Below are positions 1 through 8,351 of a stretch of DNA of 16,071 nucleotides, one piece after another; positions within the stretch are counted from its first letter, which is position 1, and the number at the start of each line of letters is the position of its first letter. A program made the translations under genes and the position numbers. The notes beneath the pieces were generated by a model that saw only the letters and a program-made list of their open reading frames with translations, had not been told where the DNA came from and searched no databases. This stretch comes from CAUZJO01 sp963580245 (lineage in GTDB: Bacteria; Sumerlaeota; Sumerlaeia; MVZB01), in NCBI GenBank assembly GCA_963580245.1, contig CAUZJO010000111.1, positions 1 through 16,071 on the forward strand. The letters are read 5' to 3'.

Positions 1-70
1 CGCGACAATTACGTCTGCGAAGATGCAGATGACGAAGGACCTGAGCCCTCCTTTACGACCGTTGCCCCGC

Positions 71-844
71 CTAGTCCACCAGATAGCCGCTCACCTTGAT
101 GGGGACGGCGGCTCCATCGAGTCGTTGGCCGAAGATCTCGTACTCGCCGTTGGCCAGCGGCGCGACGTCCTCGTCGCCATACCAGACCACCAGGAACTCA
201 TTATCCGTGCTGTTCCAGGCCGGGTAGGGGTCGAACGCGTCATACGAGGCATTCCTGTCGGTCCCCATATCGCTGATTCGTTCGTCGGGACCGACCTCCG
301 CTCCCGTCGCGCCTGCGACCACCTGGAAGAAGACCTCCTTTTCATTATCGACCTGGGGGGCGGTGTCGTCGTCGGCATCCCAAACCACCAGGTAGACGTT
401 ATCGATGGCATTGTACGAAACGCTGGGGTAAGCGGCGTCAAAACTGATGCTTCCGTCCGTCCCTCCCATATCGCTCAGACGCAGCGGGTCGTCGATCTCG
501 GCCCCGGCGTCGCTGATTCGCTGGCCATAAATCTCGTATTCGTTATTAACCAGCGACCCGGTGTCGTCATCCCCATACCAAACCACAAGGAATTCATCGT
601 CCGTGCTGTTATAGGCGACGGCCGGATCGTTGGCGTCATAGTCCGGTTCCCCGTCGGGCCCCATGGCGCTGATGCGGAAATCGTTGGTTCCCGTCTCGGT
701 GCCGGCCGCCGTCAGGAGTTGACCGAAAATTTCGTACTCATTGTCAACAAGCGGTGCCGTGTCGTCGTCGCCCTCCCAAACCACCAGGTATAGATTGTTG
801 GTGGCGTTGTAGGCGACGGCCTGCCTGGTCAACAGACCCTCCAA
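71..844 (-). CDS. Acidic YLVVW-repeat protein, N-terminus missing
   Basis: This reading frame of 257 residues is built almost wholly of four tandem repeats of about 66 residues (residues 9-73, 74-139, 140-205 and a shorter last copy at 206-257). Each repeat has the pattern AYNST-N-(Y/F)LVVW-GDDD, then NEYEIFGQR, then a RISDMG-like stretch. Such repeats are common in large secreted bacterial proteins and probably form beta-propeller blades or similar beta units; the function is unknown. There is no signal peptide, and the frame is closed by a stop at 853-851 just before repeat 1, leaving only TTG starts (844, or 832 with GGAGGG four bases upstream). The protein is therefore probably the 3' part of a longer secreted protein, or a decayed remnant. 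The C-terminus ends naturally at 71. The opposite strand is also open, but the acidic, repeat-conserved product is on the minus strand. Confidence 0.6.
   Translation of the reverse strand: MEGLLTRQAVAYNATNNLYLVVWEGDDDTAPLVDNEYEIFGQLLTAAGTETGTNDFRISAMGPDGEPDYDANDPAVAYNSTDDEFLVVWYGDDDTGSLVNNEYEIYGQRISDAGAEIDDPLRLSDMGGTDGSISFDAAYPSVSYNAIDNVYLVVWDADDDTAPQVDNEKEVFFQVVAGATGAEVGPDERISDMGTDRNASYDAFDPYPAWNSTDNEFLVVWYGDEDVAPLANGEYEIFGQRLDGAAVPIKVSGYLVD
74..820 (-). repeat. Four in-frame tandem coding repeats, about 198 bp each
   Basis: The units lie at 820-626, 625-428, 427-230 and 229-74 (last one shortened). They are in phase with codons (65-66 codons each) and remain similar at the DNA level, most clearly around the LVVW-GDDD codons. 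The second and fourth units look closest to each other (both EFLVVWYGD). This suggests duplication inside a repeat-protein gene; the number of units may vary between strains. Confidence 0.75.
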
Positions 845-1150
845 CGCATCTCACTGGGGGAAAACGCACTTCTTCGAACGGACACGAGGTAAAGCTTAAA
901 ACCGAATAACGCACAGGTGTATACCATGCCGAAAAATCGGTGGCAAGACTTTTTTGAAAATTCCACGGGCGATATATCGACGCGTAAGCTCTTTACTTTC
1001 AACTGATTCCATTGAGGTGGGGAAGAATAACCAAAAAAACGGACGCTCGTTTGGCGGATCGGGAACGGGTTCCCCCGAGGGGGTGACGTGGGCTCCCAGC
1101 GCCTGTCCGGACCCACAGCCGAATGCGGGGTCCTCCGGGTCCCCTCGCGC
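845..1150. other. Intergenic region, no gene seen
   Basis: About 306 bp separate the stop of the M50-CBS protease gene from the truncated repeat protein. The part near 850-1045 is clearly AT-richer than its surroundings and contains stops in all frames that could extend the repeat protein. I see no signal peptide coding sequence, no convincing promoter, and no good terminator. A weak hairpin at 927-945 followed by a T run (950-955) points rightward, where no gene precedes it. Short GC-rich complementary segments occur at 1062-1083 and 1109-1132 just after the protease stop, but no T run follows directly. Confidence 0.5.
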
Positions 1151-2371
1151 TCAGCCCTGCGTGGCCTCGGTCTGGGCGATCATCAGAAATTCCACGATGT
1201 TCTCGTTGTCGATATAGCCCACGAGCCGGTCGCCGTCAAAGACCAGTAGCGGCAGGCCCTTGGCCTCGCGCAGGGTTTGGATGGCGTTGGGGAGCGCCGC
1301 GTCGGGCGCGACGCGCGGGAAGTCGCGGCTCATCACCTCGGCCACGAAGCTGTCGCGGCCATGGACCGCGAGGCCCTGGATGAGCGCGTTGCGGGTCAGC
1401 ACGCCGATGACCTCGGCGCCTCCCATGACGGGAAAATCGTGCTGGCTGGTTGCCTTGAGCATCTCGGCCGCGCGCCCCAGGCTGTCGCCGTGGCGTAGCG
1501 TCTCGAAGTGGCTGACCATCGCGTCGCTCACTTTCCTGCCGGCCATCAGCGCGGCGGAGCGCGTGGCCGCTTGCTCCTGCCCGGCCGCGAAGAATACAAA
1601 GACCCCGATGATGACCAACAGGATAAACGAGGGATTGAGCAGCCCGAAAATCATGAAGAATAGCGCGACGATCTTACCCAGCGTGGCGGCGATGGCCGTG
1701 GCCTTTTCCTTGGCCATCACCTGGCCCAGCAGCGAGCGCAGCACGCGTCCGCCATCCATCGGGAAAGCGGGTATCAGATTAAACAGTACCAGGATGATGT
1801 TGATCACCATCACGTGCTGGAGCAGGTTTGCGGGCCCCTGCGTGACCGGCTCGGCCTGAGCGGCGCGGCCCGCCGGCTTGTCCTCGCCCCGTTCTATAGT
1901 GACCGGGGTGCGTTCAGGACCGCGCAGGATCTCGCTCATCGGCGCCAGATGATTACCCGAGAGGCTCAGCCCCAACCACAGCAAGGCGGCGATGACCACG
2001 TTGACGGCGGGGCCGGCCAGGGCGATCCAAAACTCCTGGAGTCCCTCGCCCAGGCTCCGCAAGCGCGCCACCCCGCCGATCGGGTAGAGGACGATGTCGT
2101 CGGTCTTGATGCCGAACCGCCGCGCCGCCAGGGCATGGCCCAGTTCATGGAGCACGATGCTGGTGAACACCGCGATGATCAGCAGTAAGCCGCCCCAGGG
2201 TCTGCGGCCCTCCACGATTTGGATCCAGGCCACGAACACCAGAAGCAACGCCAGCGTGAAGTGGACATAGACCGGGATGCCCGCCGCGGTCAGCAGATAG
2301 AACGCGCCGGGCCGCCGCGGTGGGCACCGGGGCCGCGTGGACTTGGAGCGGCTCTGGGGCTCATTGCTCAT
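1151..2371 (-). CDS. Site-2-type (M50) zinc metalloprotease with CBS domain pair
   Basis: An integral membrane metalloprotease of 406 residues, in the SpoIVFB-like branch of the M50 (site-2 protease) family, which cuts substrates inside or near the membrane. After a basic N-terminus, hydrophobic segments lie near residues 36-52 and 60-75. The zinc site HELGH is at 75-79 and the third-ligand motif FPMDGGR at 203-209 (Asp206). Further membrane segments are near 117-137, 185-202 and 233-263. The C-terminal part, about 278-402, holds two CBS modules (KVSDAM... and ...VMSRDFP...), which in related proteins bind adenosine nucleotides and may tune activity to energy state. The substrate cannot be told from context. 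The ATG at 2371 has a purine-rich GGAGAGGAAGG stretch about 12 bases upstream. It stands alone, with 147 bp to the glycosyltransferase upstream. Confidence 0.93.
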   Translation of the reverse strand: MSNEPQSRSKSTRPRCPPRRPGAFYLLTAAGIPVYVHFTLALLLVFVAWIQIVEGRRPWGGLLLIIAVFTSIVLHELGHALAARRFGIKTDDIVLYPIGGVARLRSLGEGLQEFWIALAGPAVNVVIAALLWLGLSLSGNHLAPMSEILRGPERTPVTIERGEDKPAGRAAQAEPVTQGPANLLQHVMVINIILVLFNLIPAFPMDGGRVLRSLLGQVMAKEKATAIAATLGKIVALFFMIFGLLNPSFILLVIIGVFVFFAAGQEQAATRSAALMAGRKVSDAMVSHFETLRHGDSLGRAAEMLKATSQHDFPVMGGAEVIGVLTRNALIQGLAVHGRDSFVAEVMSRDFPRVAPDAALPNAIQTLREAKGLPLLVFDGDRLVGYIDNENIVEFLMIAQTEATQG

Positions 2372-2518
2372 GGACTAACCGGACCTTCCTCTCCGAAAAG
2401 CGCATGGTCGGAGCGGCCGTTGCGCCGTTGGCAGGCCGGGGCCCCGGTGGGTCGGCGGCCAGGCCCCGCCGCGCGTCACTGAAACCCGCAGTGGCCGCGA
2501 AGGCCTCAACGCCCCCGG

Positions 2519-3967
2519 TCAAGTGCGCCAAAACTTGAACTTGCGTCCCCCGCCGCCCCTGGCCGGCTGGGTTTGATGTTCGGCCAGTGCGCGCATAATC
2601 TCCTTGGGCCGATGGCGGGCCAGCAGCATGGCTTCCTCCTCCAGGCTGTTGCCCGCGATCGCCGCCAGGTCCGTCACGGGCTCAACCGCGCCGTCGAGCT
2701 TGGCCTGATTGTCGGGGGCCAGCTGCGGGGCCTTGAGCCAATTCAGCAGGTGCCGGGTCGTGGCCTCGTAACTGAAATCGTGCTCCATGATGCGCCGGGC
2801 GTTCTCGGCGAGCTGGCGTAGCCGGTCGCGGTGCTCGATCAGACGCGAGATCTTCTTGGCCAGCACCTGGGGCTCCCTCATCGGCGCCGAGATGATCGCC
2901 TGGCCGTCGTTGAGCCATTCGCTGATCTCGGTACCCAGCGTGCTGGCCACCGGCAGGTCTTCGGCCGCCATGGCGTTGATCCGGTTGCGCGCCCCGAACA
3001 GCGTCTCATAATTGATCGAGTCGACGTTGATCCCCAGGTCGGCCTCGCGATAGATGCTCGGCAGTTTCTCTGATTCGACCCAGCCCAAAAGGTGATAACG
3101 CTCCGTGTAGGGCGACTGCTCGACCAGTTCCTCGAAGGTCTGGTAGACCTGCGTGACGACGCCCTCGATGCGCCCCCCGGTCGAGACGAAATGGACCTCG
3201 GGGTGACGTTCCATCAGGGTGTCCATCGCTTTGACCAAGTTTGGGATGTCGCACCAGACGTTGAAACCCCCGCTCCAGAGGATGACGAAGGCCTCGGGCG
3301 GGACGAGCGGGCCGCGCAGGACCGGCCCTGGGGCGGCTTCCCCCTCGGTCGGCGGGGGCGCCTCCCAGCGATAGTGGGCGTTGGGCAGGTGATGACCGAA
3401 CTGGTATTGGAACGTGTGTTGATTGAGTCGACCGATCGACGCCATCTCGCCCAGCACCGCGTGCAACTGAGGTCGCGAGACGGCGCTGAACTTATCGAGC
3501 CGCCGCGCGATGACTCTCTCGATGGCCCAGGCGTCGGCGAGCATCGAGTCGTCCTTCTCGACCGAGCAACGGCCCTGCATCTCGGCCATCCAGTAGCCGT
3601 TGAGGTCGGCCCACAGCGGGATGGTCGTGGGTATCATCGCCCCGATGTATGAGGGATACGTATTCACCCCGACCAGGGCGTCGGGCTCGAGCTGGCGCGC
3701 CTGCTCGGTCAGGGTCTGGATGGCGAATTCGGCACTGTGGTTGGTGAACCGCTGATAGGTAAAGCCCTCGTAATGGTCGGGCGTCATCGCGGCGACCTCA
3801 CCCTCGGGCCCTTCGCTGCCCGGGATGGGCAGGGTATAAAGGTTGACGGTCAAGCCGGCCTCGACGAGCGGCTTGAACAGGTGACGGGTGCGCAAGACAA
3901 CCGACGAGGTGTATTGAGTGCCCGGCCGCGGCAGGGGGCCGTAGCCGATGATCATGACGCGCGTCAT
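2519..3967 (-). CDS. GT-B fold glycosyltransferase (GT4-like)
   Basis: A 482-residue soluble protein with the two-lobed layout of GT-B glycosyltransferases. The N-terminal lobe begins MTRVMIIGYGPLPRPG and runs to about residue 220. The C-terminal nucleotide-sugar-binding lobe starts at about 226 (FVILWSGGFNVWCDIPNLV), continues with HFVSTGG (259-265) and LLGWVESEKLPSIYREADLG (293-312), and ends near 410. A segment around 318-352 (NYETLFGARNRINAMAA, then STLGTEISEWL) stands where GT4 enzymes bind the sugar-nucleotide diphosphate. The last 70 or so residues are polar and end in a Gly/Lys/Arg-rich tail. The sugar and acceptor are unknown; a role in surface polysaccharide or glycolipid synthesis is inferred from the family. 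The ATG at 3967 is preceded by GGAG four bases away. Neighbours are not closely spaced (105 and 147 bp). Confidence 0.85.
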   Translation of the reverse strand: MTRVMIIGYGPLPRPGTQYTSSVVLRTRHLFKPLVEAGLTVNLYTLPIPGSEGPEGEVAAMTPDHYEGFTYQRFTNHSAEFAIQTLTEQARQLEPDALVGVNTYPSYIGAMIPTTIPLWADLNGYWMAEMQGRCSVEKDDSMLADAWAIERVIARRLDKFSAVSRPQLHAVLGEMASIGRLNQHTFQYQFGHHLPNAHYRWEAPPPTEGEAAPGPVLRGPLVPPEAFVILWSGGFNVWCDIPNLVKAMDTLMERHPEVHFVSTGGRIEGVVTQVYQTFEELVEQSPYTERYHLLGWVESEKLPSIYREADLGINVDSINYETLFGARNRINAMAAEDLPVASTLGTEISEWLNDGQAIISAPMREPQVLAKKISRLIEHRDRLRQLAENARRIMEHDFSYEATTRHLLNWLKAPQLAPDNQAKLDGAVEPVTDLAAIAGNSLEEEAMLLARHRPKEIMRALAEHQTQPARGGGGRKFKFWRT

Positions 3968-4072
3968 GGCGCTCCGTGGGGTCCTTGGCTCTTCGCGAGG
4001 ATCGGGGGGTAACGGATGGTCGGAGATCCCCTCCTGAGAAATCTGTCACGGGCCCCGATGATTCACAAGCCA

Positions 4073-5368
4073 TTAGTGACCGGGAGGGGCCGGAGTGATG
4101 GATTGGACGAGCTCATCCAGGCTTTTCTCGAGCGGCTGGCCGCCGGCCATGGGTTTGATTTTGAATCTTCCGGCGCTCACCTCGTCGGGACCGAGGAAGA
4201 TGGCTTGGCGGGTGCCGATCCGGTCGGCGCGACTGAAGAACTTGCGCGCCCGCTCGGCGCTCAGCGCCACGTCGCAGCCGCGCCCGGCCGCGCGCAACGC
4301 CACGGCGATGCGCAACGCCGACGCGCGCGAGGCGTCGTCCAGATAGCCGACGGCGTATTCGATCAAAGGGCCCGAGGCGGGTTTCTTGTCGCGCTCGGCG
4401 AGCAGTTCCATCACGACCACGTCGCCGAAACCCAGGCCCACGCTGGGCATCGTCTGGCCGCCCAGCGCGTGCAGCAGGTTGTCATAGCGGCCGCCGCCAA
4501 AGATCGCCCTCAGCTCGCGGTCGGTGTCGAAGGCCTCGAAAACGATTCCCGTGTAATAACCCAGCCCCCGTATCACCCCCAGATCGAACGTCAGGAAGTC
4601 GGCCATGTTCAGGTCGGCGGCCATCTCGAACAATTGGCTGAGCTCGTCCACGGCGGGCGTTCGGTCGCCGAGCCGGCCGGCGGCCTGTTCGAGCGTTTGG
4701 ACGGCCAGCATCTCGAAGACCCGCTCGATCTCGCCGGCGCCCATCCCCTCGCCGGCCAGCAGATTGGCCACCGCCTCGTCGCTGATCTTCCCGCGTTTGT
4801 CGAGCGCCAGGCAGCAGGCCGTGAAGTGGTCGCGCCCCAGACCGCTGCGTTCAAACAGTTCCATAAGCAGGGCCCGGCTCCCCACGCGCACCTGAAACTC
4901 CCGCGAGGTCAGGCCCAGCGAGCGTAGGGACTCGACGGCCGCGCCGATCACCTCGGCCTCGGCCATCAGCGAGGCCTCGCCCACGACGTCCAGGTTCCAC
5001 TGATAATGTTCGCGTTTGCGCCCCCGCGTCATTCGTTCGTAACGAAAACACTGGGCGATGGCCGACCATTTGAGGGGGAAAGCGAGTTGGCCCTGGCGGG
5101 CGACGATCATGCGCGCCAGCGAGGGGGTCAGTTCGGGCCGCAGGGCCAGGCCTCGCCCGCTTTTGTCCTTGAAGGCGTAAATCTGCTCGCCGATCTCCTC
5201 GCCCGACTTGCGTTCGAGCAACTCGAGCGTCTCGACCACGGGCGCGTCGAAAGACTCGAACCCCCAAAGCCCGGCCGCCCGGCGCCAGGCCGCGAACAGG
5301 GCATCGCGCGCGCGGCAGTCCTCGGGATAAAAGTCGCGCATGCCTCGGGGGGGAGCGAACGTCTCCAT
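4073..5368 (-). CDS. hisS: Histidyl-tRNA synthetase
   Basis: A 431-residue class II aminoacyl-tRNA synthetase, close to the usual 420-430, that charges tRNA-His with histidine in the cytoplasm. Visible signatures are the N-terminal PPRGMRDFYPED (6-17), RPELT (77-81), motif 2 FRYERMTRGRKREHYQW (108-124), the histidine-specific RGLGYYTGIVFEAF (267-280), and motif 3 GGGRYDNLL...PSVGLGFG (291-315). The C-terminal anticodon-binding domain covers about 337-425. The set is complete, with no gap or frameshift. The ATG at 5368 fits the normal N-terminus of the family, although its ribosome binding site is poor (GGAG about 13 bases upstream). It lies 130 bp below the membrane protein gene and 105 bp above the glycosyltransferase, so it may have its own promoter. 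I see no T-box-like leader. Confidence 0.97.
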   Translation of the reverse strand: METFAPPRGMRDFYPEDCRARDALFAAWRRAAGLWGFESFDAPVVETLELLERKSGEEIGEQIYAFKDKSGRGLALRPELTPSLARMIVARQGQLAFPLKWSAIAQCFRYERMTRGRKREHYQWNLDVVGEASLMAEAEVIGAAVESLRSLGLTSREFQVRVGSRALLMELFERSGLGRDHFTACCLALDKRGKISDEAVANLLAGEGMGAGEIERVFEMLAVQTLEQAAGRLGDRTPAVDELSQLFEMAADLNMADFLTFDLGVIRGLGYYTGIVFEAFDTDRELRAIFGGGRYDNLLHALGGQTMPSVGLGFGDVVVMELLAERDKKPASGPLIEYAVGYLDDASRASALRIAVALRAAGRGCDVALSAERARKFFSRADRIGTRQAIFLGPDEVSAGRFKIKPMAGGQPLEKSLDELVQSITPAPPGH

Positions 5369-5498
5369 GAATTGGCCAAGGCTCCAAGCGTTGCGAGGTG
5401 TCAGCGGTCGGTGGCGATCCGCGCCGTTCTAATCATTAACAGGTTCTATGCCCGTACGCAATGAAGCGCCAGAGAGCCCGTATCAAACGCGCTCGCTT

Positions 5499-7334
5499 TC
5501 ATTCCGATTCAGTCGATTCTTCCTCCATTGCTCTGGTCGTGTAGACGCGGATGAATTCATCTTGGTGCAGGAGGCGCGGTTGCCAGGCTTGCTCGATCCG
5601 CCGCAGGCGCTTGGGGAAGTCGGCCGCGATCTCGTCGATCTCGAGCAAGAAATCGACGAAGCGGCGATGGATGACGATCATGTCGACGTGCCTCAGTCGC
5701 ATGTCCAACATGAATTCGTCGGACATGATGAACTCGACGACCTCTTCATCAAAAACCTCCTCCTTTTGATTGACGAAGAACCGCAGGTGGCGCCGCGTCC
5801 AGATGAAACTCACGTCCCATCTGCGAGGCGCGTCGTGGTAATGGGCCGACAGGATGATCGGGCGTTTGTGGTAGTACTGGTAGTAGCTATAATGGGGGAA
5901 CCAGTAAAAACCGAGCGGCAGATCGAGGACGCCCCCATCGGAGTCCTGGTTTTTTATCACTTCGTAGTAGCTGGAGACCTGGGGACGGGGTGTGAGCGGA
6001 AACGGGGCCAACGTGCTGGACCAGCAAATGTTGACGGCGGTGATCGCAGGTAGAAAGACACTCCAGGCGAGCTTTTGCGAACGGCTCCAACCAATCCTGA
6101 AGCGGGAACAATGAGAGAGGATGAAGCCGCTCGCCAAGATACAAGTAAGCACGAACATCGGGTGAATGCGGCCCGGTGAGCGGATCACGCGGAACAGGCT
6201 GAATCGCTCGCAGAGATAATACAGGGGCAGTTTCAGCCCCTCGCCCGGCGGCAGGGCGCGCGTCACCTGGAGGTACGGCCCCAGCGTCACCAGCAGCGAC
6301 GCCGCCAACGTCAGGCACAGGGTGAGGCGATAGGGCAAGCGTCGCGGCCAGCAAAAGTAGAGCAGCGCCAAGAGGATAAACACGATCGGCCCTCCGGCAT
6401 AAGCCTCCCAAGCGGCGCCTACTTTCTCTTGCAGCGCGATGAGCCGTGCGGGCCGCGAGTGATCATAGAAGGGGTGGGGGTAGGGCAGCAGGTACTGGAC
6501 CAGCGGCGTTGAAAACTCCGCCATGTGGTCGATCGTGATGGGTTCGCGCTCCTCGTAGTCGCGCAGCATCGGATAAGCGGGGATCAGCAACAGCAACAGG
6601 CCCAGACACCAGGCGACGCCCCCCAGGATAAACGTCTGCTTGCGCCGGCCGCGCGGCCGGCGGGCGGCCATGATCAGGTATTCGGGGACCGTGCACGCCT
6701 GAAAGATGAGGCCCATCACCAGGACGTACCATGAACAGAGCGCGAGCAGGGGAAAGGTGAATGCCCACGCCGCGCCACGCTTCAGCGTCGGTTTATCGTA
6801 AAACTTGAAATACAGATGCATCGTCAGCGGGATGCTCCAGACGTACATCAGGTTGGGCTGCACGCTTGCGCGCTGGAGGAGATAGGGTAGGAACAAGGCG
6901 CTGGTCCCGATCGCCAACGCCAACCCGCCCCTTCCCCAGCGCCGCGCGGCGAATCGGTAACAGAGATAGCCGGTCAAGAAGAACCCCAATAAAATGCAGA
7001 AACCGTAGGCCGTCGATAGCGGCATCACGGACCCCAACAGCGCCGTCAGCGAACTAATCATCAAGCCGTCATGGGAGCGAGCGTGCGAACTCCCCATCGG
7101 ATACATCAGATACTTGCTCTTCGCCAATGGCCACTGATGAAGGTCGAACAGCGAGAGACGGATCCATGCCGCGAACGACAACGGTAGCATGATATCGGGG
7201 CTGATCATCTCGTGGTTGGGGTCGTAGGCCCCGGGCAGGTGGGTACGGGTATGAAAGATCCAGGGGCGGGTGATGAACAGCGTGAGCAGCAGGAACAGGA
7301 TCGCCACGCAGAGATCGAACGCCGCCTTTGGCAT
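5499..7334 (-). CDS. Multi-pass membrane protein, GT-C/YfhO-like
   Basis: From the ATG at 7334 this is a 611-residue integral membrane protein with about ten hydrophobic segments. These lie near 7-22, 96-121, 136-155, 163-177, 188-212, 235-256, 315-328, 337-352, 393-408 and 421-437. A polar C-terminal domain follows from about 450. Large polar loops between the first two segments (30-92) and around 257-312, and the segment FRVIRSPGRIHPMF (381-394), resemble uncharacterised relatives of GT-C glycosyltransferases and the YfhO family. Those use lipid-linked sugars outside the cytoplasmic membrane. No catalytic residue is assured, so the activity is a guess. The frame is open to a GTG at 7436 and also has an ATG at 7373. 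I prefer 7334 because AGGGG lies six bases upstream and the first membrane helix follows directly. Confidence 0.75.
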   Translation of the reverse strand: MPKAAFDLCVAILFLLLTLFITRPWIFHTRTHLPGAYDPNHEMISPDIMLPLSFAAWIRLSLFDLHQWPLAKSKYLMYPMGSSHARSHDGLMISSLTALLGSVMPLSTAYGFCILLGFFLTGYLCYRFAARRWGRGGLALAIGTSALFLPYLLQRASVQPNLMYVWSIPLTMHLYFKFYDKPTLKRGAAWAFTFPLLALCSWYVLVMGLIFQACTVPEYLIMAARRPRGRRKQTFILGGVAWCLGLLLLLIPAYPMLRDYEEREPITIDHMAEFSTPLVQYLLPYPHPFYDHSRPARLIALQEKVGAAWEAYAGGPIVFILLALLYFCWPRRLPYRLTLCLTLAASLLVTLGPYLQVTRALPPGEGLKLPLYYLCERFSLFRVIRSPGRIHPMFVLTCILASGFILSHCSRFRIGWSRSQKLAWSVFLPAITAVNICWSSTLAPFPLTPRPQVSSYYEVIKNQDSDGGVLDLPLGFYWFPHYSYYQYYHKRPIILSAHYHDAPRRWDVSFIWTRRHLRFFVNQKEEVFDEEVVEFIMSDEFMLDMRLRHVDMIVIHRRFVDFLLEIDEIAADFPKRLRRIEQAWQPRLLHQDEFIRVYTTRAMEEESTESE

Positions 7335-7468
7335 TCGGGGCCCCTGATCCAATCTCCGTCCTCCGGCGTTCATCGATGAGTGCTGATGCGTGGTCGCCCC
7401 TCGATGGGCATGATTAAGCGCGGGCGGAACGTCCACGGCGGTTTAAGCCGCGCCTCGTCGCTTTCGAT

Positions 7469-8323
7469 CTACGTGCTTTGCGCGGATTCGGCGTCCTCGA
7501 CCTCCAGCTTCTCGAAAAACTCACGCCGCCGACGCTTGTTCTCGATTGGGCAGGGGCGGCCGTTGAGCATCTCGCGCAGGGCATCGACTTCGTATTTCGA
7601 AAATCGCCGCGCGTGCAGGATATGCTCCTCGAACGCCTCATACGCCATCGGTGCCACGGCCTTGGCGCAGACGGCCAGCGCGTCGGCGAAGGCGCGGATT
7701 TCGTATTGCGCGTGCCAGTCCATCCGCAGCCGCAGGAAGTGGAACAGGTTGTGCAGGTCCATCTGCCAGTACATCTCGGTGTAGAGCGACAGGGGTAGGT
7801 TGACGCGCGCCAGCTCGCGCGCGATGTCGTCCTCGAGCATCGTCTCGTAATTCTTATACGTCTCGCGTTGATCGCGCCCGAGCAGCTCGATGACCTTGGC
7901 GGCCAGTTCGGGCGGGACCGACCCTTCCTCCCGCCCCTGGCGATTGGTCTTGCTCTGAGGGCGGATCACGTTGGGCTGGGGGAGGTAAAACTCATCCTTC
8001 AATACCGAGTAGCGGCCCGAGATCTCGTTCATCCGGGCGGTGCGGTGCCGGATCCATTGGCGGGCGACGAAGATCGGCATCTTGACGTGGAAAGAGAGGA
8101 TCACCTGCTCGAAGGGCGAGGTGTGCAGGTGGCGCATGAGATAGCTGATCAGCCCCTGGTCCTCGCGGACCGTTTTGGTGCCCTCGCCGTACGAGACGCG
8201 GGCGGACTGAACAATCCGCGCATCCCCGCCCAGGTAATCGACCAGCCGGACAAACCCGCGGTCCAGGACCTTGAGTTGCTTATCGAGCAGGGCTTCGGCT
8301 TCGGGGTTGGTGATGTGGGCCAT
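7469..8323 (-). CDS. thyX: Flavin-dependent thymidylate synthase ThyX
   Basis: A 284-residue FAD-dependent enzyme that methylates dUMP to dTMP with methylenetetrahydrofolate and NADPH, releasing tetrahydrofolate. The ThyX signature RHR-x7-S is intact as RHRTARMNEIS (92-102). Other family segments are present: MRHLHTSPFEQ (63-73), ARVNLPLSLYTEMYWQMDLH (172-191) and AQYEIRAFAD (205-214). It is longer than the compact 220-250-residue members, mainly through the stretch at about 110-165 and the N-terminus. The ATG at 8323 has AGAGG nine bases upstream. A perfect inverted repeat sits 29 bp above the start. ThyX usually replaces ThyA in organisms that lack the latter; no thyA or dihydrofolate reductase gene is in the window. 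Confidence 0.97.
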   Translation of the reverse strand: MAHITNPEAEALLDKQLKVLDRGFVRLVDYLGGDARIVQSARVSYGEGTKTVREDQGLISYLMRHLHTSPFEQVILSFHVKMPIFVARQWIRHRTARMNEISGRYSVLKDEFYLPQPNVIRPQSKTNRQGREEGSVPPELAAKVIELLGRDQRETYKNYETMLEDDIARELARVNLPLSLYTEMYWQMDLHNLFHFLRLRMDWHAQYEIRAFADALAVCAKAVAPMAYEAFEEHILHARRFSKYEVDALREMLNGRPCPIENKRRRREFFEKLEVEDAESAQST

Positions 8324-8332
8324 CTGGGCTCG

Positions 8333-8337
8333 CCTCT
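8333..8337 (-). promoter_or_regulatory. Ribosome binding site of thyX
   Basis: AGAGG on the minus strand lies nine bases before the ATG at 8323, which supports that start. It lies outside the inverted repeat (8352-8440), so hairpin formation would not cover it directly. Confidence 0.55.
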
Positions 8338-8351
8338 ACTTGATCTTCCAA

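Noticed and set aside
23..793. Long open frame on the plus strand opposite the repeat protein, itself repetitive (IPNHQ-like units)
   Set aside because: It is the antisense image of the in-phase repeats: repetition without stops on one strand keeps the other open too. The minus-strand product has the known YLVVW secreted repeat pattern.
927..955. Hairpin-like TGCC...GGCA followed by TTTTTT
   Set aside because: Only four base pairs, and it points rightward where no gene ends; probably chance in an AT-rich spacer.
4016..4927. 303-codon plus-strand frame opposite hisS
   Set aside because: It lies over a fully motif-supported hisS; long antisense frames are expected at this GC content.
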